Origin: Hymenobacter baengnokdamensis
GTDB lineage: Bacteria; Bacteroidota; Bacteroidia; Cytophagales; Hymenobacteraceae
Direction: 5' to 3'
Assembly (NCBI RefSeq): GCF_008728635.1
Contig: NZ_CP044285.1
Location: 4,340,001 to 4,404,000, forward strand
Length of the DNA stretch: 64,000 nt
Shown one piece after another: positions 26,301 through 37,000 of this stretch. A program made the position numbers and the translations under genes. The notes under the pieces are model-generated. The model saw nothing but the letters and a program-made list of their open reading frames with translations, was not told the DNA's origin and did no database searches. Each line of letters starts with the position of its first letter. The stretch's first letter is position 1.

Positions 26301-26777
26301 ATGAACTCCCCCCTGCTTTTCTTAGGCGACATCGGCGGCTCCGAGCTGATTCTGATAATGGTCGTCATTCTCATCTTTTTTGGCGCAAATAAAATTCCGG
26401 AGCTGGCCCGGGGCTTGGGCAAGGGCATCCGCGAGTTTAAGGATGCCAGCAGCGAAATCCGGAACGAGTTTGAGCGGGCCGGCCAGCCGAACCCGAATCA
26501 GCCCTATAATAACCAGGGCTACAACCCCAATCAGCCCTATCAGCCGCAAAACCCGGCTTATGGCCAGCAGCCTGCGCCCTATCAGCCGGCCCCCGGAGCG
26601 CCTACTCCCCTGGCCGGCGACTACGTAGCGCCGGTAGCGGGCTATACCGCGCCGGGCGCCGTAGATTTGCCGACGGCGGGCCAGCCGACCTTTCACCAAA
26701 GCACCCCCATTCCGCCCACGGCGGATGCGGTGCCTGGTGCGCAGCCCCGCCTCGACCAGCCATCAACCGACGTTTAA
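26301..26777 (+). CDS. tatA: TatA/E-type twin-arginine translocase subunit (second copy)
   Basis: The 158-residue paralogue has the same plan: a membrane helix (ELILIMVVILIFFGANKIPE), the amphipathic helix (LARGLGKGIREFKDASSEIR) and a long polar tail. The tail is rich in Asn, Gln, Pro and Tyr (NPNQPYNNQGYNPNQPYQPQ) and ends in a Pro/Ala/Thr segment. It is probably co-transcribed with the first copy. The two could play TatA and TatB/TatE roles, but neither is clearly TatB-like. gatA begins only 3 bases after its stop, which suggests translational coupling. Confidence 0.88.
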   Translation: MNSPLLFLGDIGGSELILIMVVILIFFGANKIPELARGLGKGIREFKDASSEIRNEFERAGQPNPNQPYNNQGYNPNQPYQPQNPAYGQQPAPYQPAPGAPTPLAGDYVAPVAGYTAPGAVDLPTAGQPTFHQSTPIPPTADAVPGAQPRLDQPSTDV

Positions 26778-26780
26778 GAT

Positions 26781-28217
26781 TTGAAACCTCTGTTTTCTTC
26801 CCTTTCGGAAATTCAGCGCGAGCTGGCGGCGGGCACTACGTCCTGCCGCCAGCTCGTTGAGTATTACCTTGATAACATCAGCCAGCGCAACGCCGAGCTG
26901 AATGTATTTCTGGAGGTATGGGCCGATGAGGCCCGCCAGCAGGCTGTTGCCGTAGATGAAAAGCTGGCCCAGGGTACGGCGGGTAAACTTGCCGGCATGG
27001 TTATCGGGCTGAAAGACGTACTGGCCTATCAGGGGCATTCGCTGCAAAGCAGCAGCCGCATTCTCGACGGATTCAAGTCGCTCTTCACCGGCACTGCCGT
27101 GCAGCGACTGCTGGCCGAGGATGCCATTTTTATTGGTCGCCAGAACTGCGACGAGTTTGCCATGGGCGGCTCAAACGAAAACTCCGCTTTCGGCCCGGTA
27201 CGCAATGCGCAGGACCCCAGCCGGGTACCGGGCGGCTCGTCGGGCGGCTCGGCCGTAGCCGTCCAGGCCGATATGTGCCTGGCTTCCATTGGCTCCGATA
27301 CGGGCGGCTCGGTGCGTCAGCCGGCCGCGTTTTGCGGTGTTATCGGGCTCAAGCCTACCTACTCGCGCATTTCGCGCTACGGATTGGTAGCATTTGCGTC
27401 ATCTTTCGACCAGATTGGGCCTATTACGCACTCGGTAGAAGACGCAGCCCGCCTGCTGGAGGTAATGGCCGGGGCCGATGGCTACGACAGTACTGCCAGC
27501 CAGGAGCCGGTGCCTGCCTACAGCGAGCTGCTTAATCCGGCTACTCAATACCGTATCGGCTATATAGCAAACGCCATAGGCCGCCCAGGTTTGCAGGCCG
27601 AAGTGCACGAGGCGCTGCAGCAAACGCTCGATACGCTGCGTAGCCACGGCCACGCGGTAGAGGCCGTGGAGTTTCCGCTGCTGGAGGAGATGATTCCGAC
27701 CTACTATATTCTTACCACGGCCGAGGCCAGTTCCAACCTCTCGCGCTTCGATGGGGTGAAGTATGGGTTCCGGGCACCCGACGTGACGGACCTGGAATCG
27801 CTCTATAAAAAGACCCGCGCCCAAGGCTTCGGCCCCGAAGTGCAGCGGCGTATTATGCTGGGCACCTTTGTGTTGAGCGCCAGCTATTACGATGCGTACT
27901 ATACCAAGGCGCAGCGCGTGCGGCGGCTTATTAAAGAAAAAACCGACGAGCTGCTGCGGCAGTACGACTTTCTGGTGCTGCCTACTACGCCGACTACGGC
28001 TTTCAGGCTTGGCGAAAAGCAAGACCCGGTTTCGATGTACCTGGCCGATATTTTTACGGTGCAGGCTTCGCTGGCCGGAGTGCCTGCCATTTCGATACCC
28101 GCCGGCCAGGACCACGCGGGCATGCCCATTGGCTTACAGATACTAAGCGGGGCATTTCGGGAAGCTGATTTACTGGCTTTTGCCAATACGCTGACCACAG
28201 TAGAAGCAGCCAACTAG
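26781..28217 (+). CDS. gatA: Asp-tRNA(Asn)/Glu-tRNA(Gln) amidotransferase subunit A
   Basis: The 478-residue amidase-signature enzyme releases ammonia from glutamine for conversion of Glu-tRNA(Gln) or Asp-tRNA(Asn) by the GatCAB complex. By alignment with S. aureus GatA, the Ser-cisSer-Lys triad is Lys78 (IGLKDVL), Ser153 (VPGGSSGGSA) and Ser177 (GSDTGGSVRQP). The start is a TTG at 26781, giving MKPLFSSLSEIQRELAAGTT, which agrees with the family N-terminus; no ATG lies nearer. It follows tatA after 3 bases. gatB and gatC are not in the window. A strong hairpin at 28240-28294 ends the unit. Confidence 0.94.
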   Translation: MKPLFSSLSEIQRELAAGTTSCRQLVEYYLDNISQRNAELNVFLEVWADEARQQAVAVDEKLAQGTAGKLAGMVIGLKDVLAYQGHSLQSSSRILDGFKSLFTGTAVQRLLAEDAIFIGRQNCDEFAMGGSNENSAFGPVRNAQDPSRVPGGSSGGSAVAVQADMCLASIGSDTGGSVRQPAAFCGVIGLKPTYSRISRYGLVAFASSFDQIGPITHSVEDAARLLEVMAGADGYDSTASQEPVPAYSELLNPATQYRIGYIANAIGRPGLQAEVHEALQQTLDTLRSHGHAVEAVEFPLLEEMIPTYYILTTAEASSNLSRFDGVKYGFRAPDVTDLESLYKKTRAQGFGPEVQRRIMLGTFVLSASYYDAYYTKAQRVRRLIKEKTDELLRQYDFLVLPTTPTTAFRLGEKQDPVSMYLADIFTVQASLAGVPAISIPAGQDHAGMPIGLQILSGAFREADLLAFANTLTTVEAAN

Positions 28218-28239
28218 ATTAGCCAGCGGCTTTAGCATT

Positions 28240-28294
28240 AAGCGAGGCGCGCAACAGTACTGGCAACCCCGCCGTATTGTTGCGCGCCTCGCTT
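28240..28294. terminator. Strong hairpin after gatA
   Basis: AAGCGAGGCGCGCAACA (28240-28256) is perfectly complementary to TGTTGCGCGCCTCGCTT (28278-28294) around a 21-base loop. There is no long T-run, so it may be a terminator or a repeat-type hairpin. Confidence 0.6.
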
Positions 28295-28333
28295 CGGTTA
28301 GGTAGTTCAGTAATTGTCATTTACCTTAGCCTT

Positions 28334-30565
28334 ATGAAAGTTTTACAGCAACCGTCCGCGCCCTTTACCGGCCCGCGTAGGCCGCATCTGGCGCGGCGAC
28401 TGTTGCTGCTGGCCCTTACGCTGGGGGCGGTTCCGGCCTTGGCGCAGCGGGCACCTCGGAGCCACGAAGCCCCCCGCCCGCCCCAATCCAGCCTTATTCC
28501 GGGTGATACCATCCGGCAGGTGGTAGAGCTGCCTGCCGCCACGCTCGACTCGCTGGCGGCCGAGCCGCTGACCGAGCCGGCCGTTGACTCGGCCCGCCTG
28601 GTGTGGCTCCAAACGCCGCCGACGCTCTACGAGCTGGTGAACGACCGCATGAATTGCATCGAAACCGATGCGCCTCATCAATTTAACGCGGCAGTACTGG
28701 CTTATGTGCGGCTGTTTACTGAGCGGCAGCGCGGCTACACGCAGCGGGTGCTGGAGCGCGAGCAGTTTTATTTCCCGACGTTTGAAAAATACCTGGCTCA
28801 GTATAACCTGCCCACTGACCTGAAGTACTTATCGGTAGTAGAGTCGGCGCTGATACCCACGGCGAAGTCGCCGGTAGGCGCGGTAGGATTATGGCAGTTT
28901 ATGCCGCCTACCGCCAGCGACCTGCGCCTGAAGCGCGACGAATGGGTAGATGAGCGCATGCACCCCGAAAAAGCCACCGAAGCCGCGTGCAAGCATCTGC
29001 GCTATCTGTACGGGGTATTTCACGACTGGGAGCTGGTGCTGGCGGCCTACAACTGGGGGGCGGGTAATATGCAGCGGGTTATTCGCAAAACCGGCAAGCA
29101 TACGTTTTGGGAGCTCTATCCGCACCTACCAGCCGAAACGCGCAATTATGTACCCACCTTCACGGCCATTATGTATGCCATGAAGTATGCCAGCGAGCAC
29201 GGCCTGAACGACCCGGCGCTGCGCTACCAGCGTTATGAGCCCCTCGATACCTTGGGCGTGCGCGGCCAGGCCCTCGACCTGCGCCGCCTGAGCCGGGCGC
29301 TGGGCTATGCCGACTCGCTGACGCTGGGCCGCTACAATCCCGAAGTGCGTCATGGCGGCCTGCCCGCCGGCTACCGGCCCTACGTGTTGCGCTTCCCCAG
29401 CGCGGCCCGCGAGCACCTTGGCGAGGTAGACCGTGCTACGCTGCTGGCTTATTGCCAGCCGCTTACCGACCTGCCGCAGCTGCTAGCTCCCCGCCCGGTG
29501 CGGCTGGCGGGCGTTGCGCCCTGGCCAACCCGCGATGAGCTGGCTGCCAGCAGCGGCCCCCGCGCCGAAACCAGCGAAACTACGCCGCGCTACCGCCGCT
29601 TGCACTACACTGTGCGCCGGGGCCAGACAGTAGCAACCGTGGCCGAAAAATTTGAGGTGAGCCCGGCGCAGGTACGCCGCTGGAACGAGCTGCCCAAGCA
29701 CGCCACCCTGAAGCCCGGCCGCGAGCTGGTCGTGTTTGTGCCCATGCCAGCCGCCCCGGCACCTGCTCCCGTAGCAAGTGCTTTACCCGCTACGCTGGTA
29801 CCGCACCGGATTGCTCAGGCTGATAGTGCGATGCAGGCTCTGGCTGCCGCCAATGCGCGCTACGCCCGTGAGGCCCAGCTACTGGCGCAGCGCGAGGCCA
29901 CTCAGGCGCAGGAGCTGCTGCGTATTCAGAAACAGCAGGCGGCCCGCGTGGCGGCGCAACAGCGCCAGGCTATTTTCCGGGCGGCAGCCTTGGCAAAAGC
30001 AGCGGCAGCTGAAGAAAAGGCCCAGCAGCTGGCTAACACCAAAGCCCAGGCTCCCACCGCCCCCGACGACCTCGTGGCCAGCGCCGATAGCAGCGCGGCT
30101 CCAGCTCACCCCCGCCGCAGCCGCCCGAAGCCACTGGCTGCTGCACTGGCGCAGCCCCGCGAAGCAGCCGAGCCTTCACTGGCTTCAAAGGCTGGTAGCA
30201 GGCCAGTCCACAAAGCAGATACATATATCGTGCGGCCCGGCGACAACCTGACTAAGCTGGCCCAGGAGCATGGCGTGACGGTAGCGCAGGTGCGGGAATG
30301 GAATGAGCTGCCGGGTGAAAGTGTGCTGGTAGGCCAGCGGCTGCGCTTTGGCGCCGCCCCCGATGCGCTGGCCACCCACGCCGACGGCCAGCGCAAGCCT
30401 GAGCGTGCCGAGCCCCGCCTGAGTACGCATACGGTGCAGGCCGGCGATACGCTCTACAATATCTCGCGCCGCTTTGGCGTAAGCGTGGAAGAGCTGCGCC
30501 GCCTCAATCACCTCACTACCGATGCCGTGAAGCTGGGGCAAAAGCTGGTAGTGCAGGCTGGCTAG
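28334..30565 (+). CDS. mltD: Membrane-bound lytic murein transglycosylase D-like protein with three LysM domains
   Basis: The start at 28334 (MKVLQQPSAPFTGPRRPHLA) leads into a signal peptide (LLLLALTLGAVPALAQ); the in-frame ATG at 28277 lies inside the preceding hairpin and is rejected. The 743-residue protein has an SLT lysozyme-like domain with the catalytic Glu170 in SVVESALIP and SPVGAVGLWQFMPPTA. Three LysM peptidoglycan-binding repeats follow: HYTVRRGQTVATVAEKF, YIVRPGDNLTKLAQEHGV and THTVQAGDTLYNISRRFGV at the C-terminus. Between the first and second LysM is an Ala/Gln-rich coiled segment. It cleaves peptidoglycan glycan strands to 1,6-anhydro ends in the periplasm. The gene appears to be transcribed alone. 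Confidence 0.9.
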   Translation: MKVLQQPSAPFTGPRRPHLARRLLLLALTLGAVPALAQRAPRSHEAPRPPQSSLIPGDTIRQVVELPAATLDSLAAEPLTEPAVDSARLVWLQTPPTLYELVNDRMNCIETDAPHQFNAAVLAYVRLFTERQRGYTQRVLEREQFYFPTFEKYLAQYNLPTDLKYLSVVESALIPTAKSPVGAVGLWQFMPPTASDLRLKRDEWVDERMHPEKATEAACKHLRYLYGVFHDWELVLAAYNWGAGNMQRVIRKTGKHTFWELYPHLPAETRNYVPTFTAIMYAMKYASEHGLNDPALRYQRYEPLDTLGVRGQALDLRRLSRALGYADSLTLGRYNPEVRHGGLPAGYRPYVLRFPSAAREHLGEVDRATLLAYCQPLTDLPQLLAPRPVRLAGVAPWPTRDELAASSGPRAETSETTPRYRRLHYTVRRGQTVATVAEKFEVSPAQVRRWNELPKHATLKPGRELVVFVPMPAAPAPAPVASALPATLVPHRIAQADSAMQALAAANARYAREAQLLAQREATQAQELLRIQKQQAARVAAQQRQAIFRAAALAKAAAAEEKAQQLANTKAQAPTAPDDLVASADSSAAPAHPRRSRPKPLAAALAQPREAAEPSLASKAGSRPVHKADTYIVRPGDNLTKLAQEHGVTVAQVREWNELPGESVLVGQRLRFGAAPDALATHADGQRKPERAEPRLSTHTVQAGDTLYNISRRFGVSVEELRRLNHLTTDAVKLGQKLVVQAG

Positions 30566-30671
30566 ATTTACAGCAAGCTATTCCGCTCTTATTCCTGACC
30601 AAGCAGCACGCAAGACGGGGGCTGCTTCCTGCACCTGCTTATCTCAGGCCGACAACTTTACTTGCCCACCG

Positions 30672-30707
30672 GCGCCCGGCGTAGTGTATGCCGGGCGCTG
30701 TTTTTTT
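30672..30707 (+). terminator. Intrinsic terminator after the lytic transglycosylase
   Basis: GCGCCCGGC (30672-30680) pairs with GCCGGGCGC (30690-30698), followed by TGTTTTTTT. Stem and T-run are both strong. Confidence 0.85.
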
Positions 30708-30789
30708 GGATAAGCCCGGCCGGTATAACCAAATGTACCCGAACTTGCGGCCTGGAATTCCGCCCTGCCCAGTAACCTATACGATTGCG

Positions 30790-33060
30790 ATGCTTAAGAT
30801 AAACCGCGAAGATGCCCTGGCCTACCACGAGCAAAGCCCGCAGGGGAAGATTGAAGTTGTTCCCACTAAGCCCGTCAGCACCCAGCTCGACCTGGCGCTG
30901 GCTTACTCGCCGGGCGTGGCCGAGCCGTGCAAGGAAATCGCTAAAAACCCCGACGACGTGTATAAATACACGGCGAAAGGCAACCTGGTAGCCGTTATCT
31001 CAAACGGCACAGCGGTGCTGGGCCTGGGCAACATCGGGCCCGCCGCCAGCAAGCCTGTGATGGAAGGCAAAGGCGTACTATTCAAGAAGTTTGCCGGTAT
31101 CGACTGCTTTGATATCGAGATTGATGCCAACGACCCCGACGAGTTTATCCGCATCGTGAAAGCGCTGGAGCCCACGTTTGGCGGCATCAACCTGGAAGAT
31201 ATTAAGGCTCCCGAATGCTTCCGTATTGAAACGGAGCTGAAGGCGCTGATGAAGATTCCGGTGATGCACGACGACCAGCACGGCACGGCCATTATTTCAT
31301 CGGCCGCGCTGCTGAATGCGCTCGAAGTAGTGGGCAAAAAGATTGAGAATATCCGCCTGGTAGTGAGTGGCGCGGGCGCGGCCGCCATTTCCTGCCTGCG
31401 GCTGTACGTGGCGCTGGGCCTGAAGATAGAGAACGTGGTTGTCTTTGATAAAGACGGGGTTATCAATACCCAGCGGACCAACCTTGCTCCGATTCAGATG
31501 CAGTTTGCCACCACGCGGCCGATTTCGACGCTCGACGAGGCAATGGAGGGCGCCGATGTATTTCTGGGTCTTTCGGCCGCCAAGGTGCTGCCGGCCGGCC
31601 TGCTGCTGCGCATGGCCGACAACCCCATCGTGTTTGCGCTGGCCAACCCCGAGCCCGAAATCAGCTACGAGCTGGCCACCAGTACCCGGCCCGACCTGAT
31701 TATGGCCACTGGCCGCTCGGACCATCCGAACCAGGTGAATAATGTATTAGGATTTCCCTATATATTCAGGGGTGCCCTGGATGTGCGGGCTACCGAAATA
31801 AACGAGGCTATGAAACTGGCGGCCGTGCGCGCCCTGGCCGAGCTAAGCAAGGAGCCGGTGCCCGATATGGTGAACAACGCTTATGGCGACAACACGCTGG
31901 CGTTTGGGCGCACGTATCTCATTCCCAAGCCCCTGGACCCGAGGTTGATTACCAGTCTGTCGCCGGCCGTGGCGCGGGCCGCCATGGAAAGCGGCGTGGC
32001 CCGCCGGCCCATCACCGACTGGCAGGCCTACGAAGACGAGCTACGGGCGCGCCTGGGCCTCGACCGCAAGCTGATGAACCGCATCACGTCGGCGGCCCGC
32101 GCCAACCCCAAGCGCGTGGTCTTTGCGGAGGCCGATAACTACAAAATTCTCAAGGCCGCGCAGCTCGTGCGCGACGAAGGCATTGCCCACCCCATTTTGC
32201 TGGGGCCGCACGCCAAGATTCAGGCCATTGCCCAAGCCAATAATATTGACCTGGATGGCTGCGAAATCCTTGATATTCTGCAGGATGAAGCCACGCGCAC
32301 CGAGTACGCCGAGCTGCTGTACGAGAAGCGGCAGCGCCGGGGCATTACCCTGTACGAGGGCAAGCGCTTGCTGCGCGAGCGCAACTATTATGCGGCTATG
32401 ATGGTGGAAACCGGGGCCGCCGACGCCTGCATTACGGGCCTTACCAAGGATTATGGCAAGAGCCTCATCCCGTCGCTGCAGGTTATCGGGCCGGCCGACG
32501 GCATCAAGCGGGTATCGTCGATGTACATTATCCAGAACAAGAAAGGGCCGTACTTTTTCGCCGACACTACGGTGAACATTAATCCGACGGCAGAGGAAAT
32601 GGTGGAGATTATCGGCCTCACGGCGCGGGCGGTGCGCTTCTTCGACTCGGAGCCGCGCGTGGCGGTTATTAGCTACTCCAACTTTGGCTCGAATGCCGGC
32701 CCGCTGCCCGAAAAAACCCGCCGGGCCACCGAGCTGGCCAAGCAGCGCTACCCCGACCTGCTCCTCGACGGCGAAATGCAGGCCAACGTGGCCCTGAACC
32801 TCCAGCTGCTGCAGGAAAACTACGGGTTTTCGCCTTTGGCGGCCAAAGGAGCTAACACGCTGATTTTCCCGAATGTAGAGTCGGGCAACATTGCCTACAA
32901 GGTGCTTCAGGAAATTGGCGGCTCCGAGGTAATCGGGCCGGTGCTGATGGGTATGCGCAAGCCGGTGCATATTCTACAGCTCGGCGCTAGCGTGCGCGAC
33001 ATCGTGAACATGACCGCCATTGCGGTAGTGGATGCGCAGCGCGACGGCAAAGCACTGTAG
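30790..33060 (+). CDS. maeB: NADP-dependent malic enzyme with phosphotransacetylase-like C-terminal domain
   Basis: The start at 30790 ([20 protein letters not shown]) matches the family; the in-frame ATG at 30688 begins inside the previous terminator. Residues about 1-420 are the malic enzyme domain ([66 protein letters not shown]). Residues about 430-756 resemble phosphate acetyltransferase ([30 protein letters not shown]), which in MaeB proteins is regulatory rather than catalytic. The 756-residue enzyme oxidatively decarboxylates malate to pyruvate with NADP in the cytoplasm. The order malic enzyme, ruvA, sprA, gcvH recurs in other Bacteroidota as I recall it. Confidence 0.93.
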   Translation: MLKINREDALAYHEQSPQGKIEVVPTKPVSTQLDLALAYSPGVAEPCKEIAKNPDDVYKYTAKGNLVAVISNGTAVLGLGNIGPAASKPVMEGKGVLFKKFAGIDCFDIEIDANDPDEFIRIVKALEPTFGGINLEDIKAPECFRIETELKALMKIPVMHDDQHGTAIISSAALLNALEVVGKKIENIRLVVSGAGAAAISCLRLYVALGLKIENVVVFDKDGVINTQRTNLAPIQMQFATTRPISTLDEAMEGADVFLGLSAAKVLPAGLLLRMADNPIVFALANPEPEISYELATSTRPDLIMATGRSDHPNQVNNVLGFPYIFRGALDVRATEINEAMKLAAVRALAELSKEPVPDMVNNAYGDNTLAFGRTYLIPKPLDPRLITSLSPAVARAAMESGVARRPITDWQAYEDELRARLGLDRKLMNRITSAARANPKRVVFAEADNYKILKAAQLVRDEGIAHPILLGPHAKIQAIAQANNIDLDGCEILDILQDEATRTEYAELLYEKRQRRGITLYEGKRLLRERNYYAAMMVETGAADACITGLTKDYGKSLIPSLQVIGPADGIKRVSSMYIIQNKKGPYFFADTTVNINPTAEEMVEIIGLTARAVRFFDSEPRVAVISYSNFGSNAGPLPEKTRRATELAKQRYPDLLLDGEMQANVALNLQLLQENYGFSPLAAKGANTLIFPNVESGNIAYKVLQEIGGSEVIGPVLMGMRKPVHILQLGASVRDIVNMTAIAVVDAQRDGKAL

Positions 33061-33239
33061 CGTAGAGCTTGAGGGATGAAGATTCAATGTTATTTTTGAT
33101 AGATTGAATGTGCTGGGCGAGCGGCCGGAAGTTGTTTTTCGGCCGCCCCTACCACTTATTCAACCAAACGGCCTTGCACTGGCTGGGGCAATCGGCCCCG
33201 CCGCTGGTTGCTGGCTGGCTTCACCTCCATCCCACCCCT

Positions 33240-33845
33240 ATGATTGCCTACCTCGACGGTAAACTCGCCTATAAAGACCCTACCCAAGCCATTATTGATA
33301 CTGGTGGCGTGGGCTATGAGGTAAAGATTTCACTGGCAACTTACTCCAAGCTGCCCGTCGAGCTGGAGAAAGTAAAGGTGTACACTTACCAGCACGTGAA
33401 GGAAGACGGGCAAACGCTCTACGGCTTCCTGGACCCGAACGAAAAAGCGCTGTTTCTGCACCTGATTTCGGTTTCGGGCATTGGGCCGGGCACGGGCATC
33501 AACATGGTGAGCAGCATGGGCGTGGGCGAGATTCGCCAGGCCATTGTAAACGAAGACGTGCGGGCTATCCAGAGTATTAAAGGTGTGGGACCCAAAACGG
33601 CTCAACGTGTGATTCTGGAGCTGAAAGACAAGCTGCGCAAAGACGAGCTGCTGGCCAAAGCGGGGGTTGATACTGTGCCGTTGGCGCGCCAGCACAATAC
33701 GCAGCGCCAGGAAGCGTTGCAGGCATTAGTCATGCTGGGCTTTGCCCGTGCTGCCGCTGAAAAAAATCTTGACCAGATTCAGCACAAGCACGGCAACGAC
33801 CTGAGCGTGGAAGAGCTCATTAAGTTTGCCCTGAAATCACATTAG
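33240..33845 (+). CDS. ruvA: Holliday junction DNA helicase subunit RuvA
   Basis: The ATG at 33240 gives the canonical start MIAYLDGKLAYKDPTQAIID; the ORF extends in frame to 33108 but that part is not RuvA-like. The 201-residue protein has the OB-fold domain I, two helix-hairpin-helix motifs (VSGIGPGTGINMVSSMGVGE and IKGVGPKTAQRVILELKDKL) and the C-terminal RuvB-contacting domain (RQEALQALVMLGFARAAAEK). Tetramers bind four-way junctions and load RuvB for branch migration. It lies between maeB and sprA. Confidence 0.96.
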   Translation: MIAYLDGKLAYKDPTQAIIDTGGVGYEVKISLATYSKLPVELEKVKVYTYQHVKEDGQTLYGFLDPNEKALFLHLISVSGIGPGTGINMVSSMGVGEIRQAIVNEDVRAIQSIKGVGPKTAQRVILELKDKLRKDELLAKAGVDTVPLARQHNTQRQEALQALVMLGFARAAAEKNLDQIQHKHGNDLSVEELIKFALKSH

Positions 33846-34036
33846 GGTTTTAAGCCACTATCTTCTGCTTCCTGTAAGCACCATGCGCTAGCGCACGGCC
33901 TCCGGCGAGCTGCCGGGGGCGCTCCGCTGCCAGCGCCTGGCAAAGCCTACCAGGTTGCCAGCAAGGTTTTGGCCAGCTACTCAACATTGTCTAAATCCGG
34001 TCCCGCTTTGCGGCGGCGGCCGCACCTGCCATCTGC

Positions 34037-37000
34037 TTGAAGTCTCTACTGTCTGTCGGTTCTAAATTCGTTACCTCGGGTACGCTACTGGCGGTGGCTG
34101 TGGTATCGTCGGTGTTGGTGGCTGTGTGGGCGGCTCCGGCAGGGGCAGCCGGGCGCCGCTACCCAACTACCTGGAATACGTGGGTAAGCCGGTTAGGGTT
34201 GCCGCTCCAGGGCCTGCCGGCCCAGACTACGCCGGCCGATACCAGCCGCTACCGGCCCAGCCGCCGCCCGCGCCTGCGTACCGTGCGCGACCGCCCGGGC
34301 AGCCACTTTTCGCCACGGGGCCGCCGCTCGCCGCTGATTTTGCCGCTGCCCAAGACCGTGAAGCTGGTGGTAACGCCCGACGACAGCCTGAAGAACTACA
34401 ACGTGCGCGAAACGGTGGGCTCGCAGATAGACTACCGCGACCCGACTACCATCTCGCAGCAAGACCTGCTGAAGTACCAGGAGCGGCAGGCCATCAACGA
34501 CTACTACCGGCAAAAGGCCATGGGCGGCATTGCCGGGGCGCCCGCCGCGCCGGGCAGCCCGCAGGCCCAGCGCCTGATTCCGAAAATATACCTCGGGCCG
34601 GTGGCCGACCGCATTTTTGGGGGTTCCTACATCGATATCCGGCCCGCCGGCTCGCTCACCTTTAAGGCGGGCGCGAAGTTTAACGTGAACCGCAACCCGG
34701 CCCTGACCCTGCGCCAGCAAAGCGTGGGCGACTTCATATTTGAGCAAAACATGAACCTGAGCCTGAGCGGGCAGGTCGGTACCAAGCTCAAGCTGACGTT
34801 TAACTACGACACCAAGGCGGCATTCGACTTCGACAACCAGATGAAGTTTGACTACGCCGGGCAGCCCACCGACATTCTGCGCAAGCTGGACCTGGGCAAC
34901 GTGAGCATGCCCCTGAACAACTCGCTGATAACGGGCGGCTCCAACCTGTTCGGCATCAAGACGCAGCTGCAATTTGGCCGGCTGGGCGTTACGGCGGTGG
35001 CCGCCACGCTCCGCGGCTCACAAGACGAGGTGCGGGTGCAGAACGGGGCGCAAAGCCGCACGTTTGAGCTGAAAGCCAGCCAGTACGAGAAAGACCGGCA
35101 CTACTTTCTGTCGCAGTATTTCCGCGACAACTATGACCAGGCGCTGCGCGGACTGCCTACGGTGCAGAGCGGCTTCGAGATTCGCCGCCTCGAAGTGTGG
35201 GTAACCAACGACAACCGCACCACCGACAACCTGCGCAACGTAGTAGCCCTGATGGACCTGGGCGAGCCCCGGCAGGAGCGCCTCTACCGGCAGCAGTTTT
35301 TCAACCGGGCCAGCACGCCCTCGGTAAAGACGCCACCGAAGAACCAGGCCAACTATCTCTACCAGTCGCTGCCGAGCGCCACCGATGCCAACCGCAACAA
35401 CCTCAACGTAGAGACTTTCCTCAACAACCTCCCGACGCCGGGCGGGAGCGTGGCACTGGTCAAAAACCTGGACTACGAACGTATGCGGGCCCGCAAGCTC
35501 ACGCCCAGCGAGTACACCTTCAACGCCCAGCTTGGCTATGTAAACCTGAATACGGCCCTGCTGCCGGACCAGGTGTTGGGCGTGAGCTACGAGCTGCTCT
35601 ACAATGGCAAGTCTTACACCGTGGGGGAGACGCAGACGGAGTACACCAACGTGGGGGCCGACCAGGTTATCTTCCTCAAGATGCTGAAGGCTACCAACCC
35701 GGGCGTTGGCATTGCTGACCCAAGCGTGAACCCGGCCAACCCCAACCTGCTGACGCACAACACGCCGACCTGGGATTTGATGATGAAAAACATCTATTCC
35801 CTGAATACCTCGCAGGTGAACCGCGACAATTTTCAGCTTCAGCTTATCTACAAGGACGACATCACGGGCGTTGACCTGATTTCGCTGAAGGAGGGGGCTA
35901 AGATTCAGAACATTCCGCTGATACAGGTCATGGGCCTCGACCGCGTAAATGCCAACAACGACCGCAACCCGGATGGCAACTTCGACTTCTTCCCCGGTAT
36001 CACCATCGATACGGAGCTGGGCAAGATAATCTTCCCCAGTGTGCAGCCATTCGGCTCGTACCTGAAGGCGCAGTTCGATACCACGGGCACCACGCCCGGC
36101 ATCAACACGGCCAATGAGCGGCTGCTGGCCCAGAAATACGTGTACCAGGCGCTGTATAACCAGACGCAGAGCGACGCGCAGCAGCAGCAGACCAAGGACA
36201 AGTTTGTGCTGCGGGGGCGCTTTCAGGGCACGAGCACCGATGAGATAAACCTGCCGGGCATCGGGGTGGCGCAGGGCTCGGTAAAAGTGTACTCGGGCAG
36301 CACGCTGCTTACCGAAGGGGTTGACTACCAGGTTTTCTATGACCAGGCCAAGGTTAAGATTCTCAATCCCTCGTACCTGAACTCGGCCAACGAGCTGCGG
36401 GTCGACTTTGAGAAGAGCGCCCTGGTGCAGGTGCAGCCGCGCAAGCTGCTGGGGGCCCGCTTCGACTACGCGCTAAACAAGGATATTACGCTGGGGGCCA
36501 CGGCCATGCACATTCTGGAAAACCAGGCGCCCGGCATCAACCGCGTGAACGTAGGCGACGAGCCGGCCAACAACACCATTCTGGGGGCCGATATCAGCCT
36601 GCGCAAAGACAGCCGGGTGCTCACCAAGCTGGTGGATTACCTGCCCTTTGTGTCGACCAAAGAAGTATCGACGGTGGCCTTTACCGGCGAGGTAGCCAAG
36701 CTCATTGCCGGGCAGTCGCAGCTGGGCAACGGAGAAAACGGCGTGAGCTACCTCGACGACTTCGAGAATGCCCGTACGCCCTACACGCTGGGGGGCCTGG
36801 CGGCCATTCCGTCCTGGCGCCTGGCGGCTACGCCCGCGCCCATTGCGGGCAGCAACATTGATGGCCTGGTCAATGGCTACCACCGCGCCAAGCTGGCCTG
36901 GTACACCATCGACCAGACGTACTACACCGGTGGCCCCAGCGTGCCGACCGGCATCACCACCCAAACATTAAATAATCACTATACTCGCGGCGTTCCGCGC

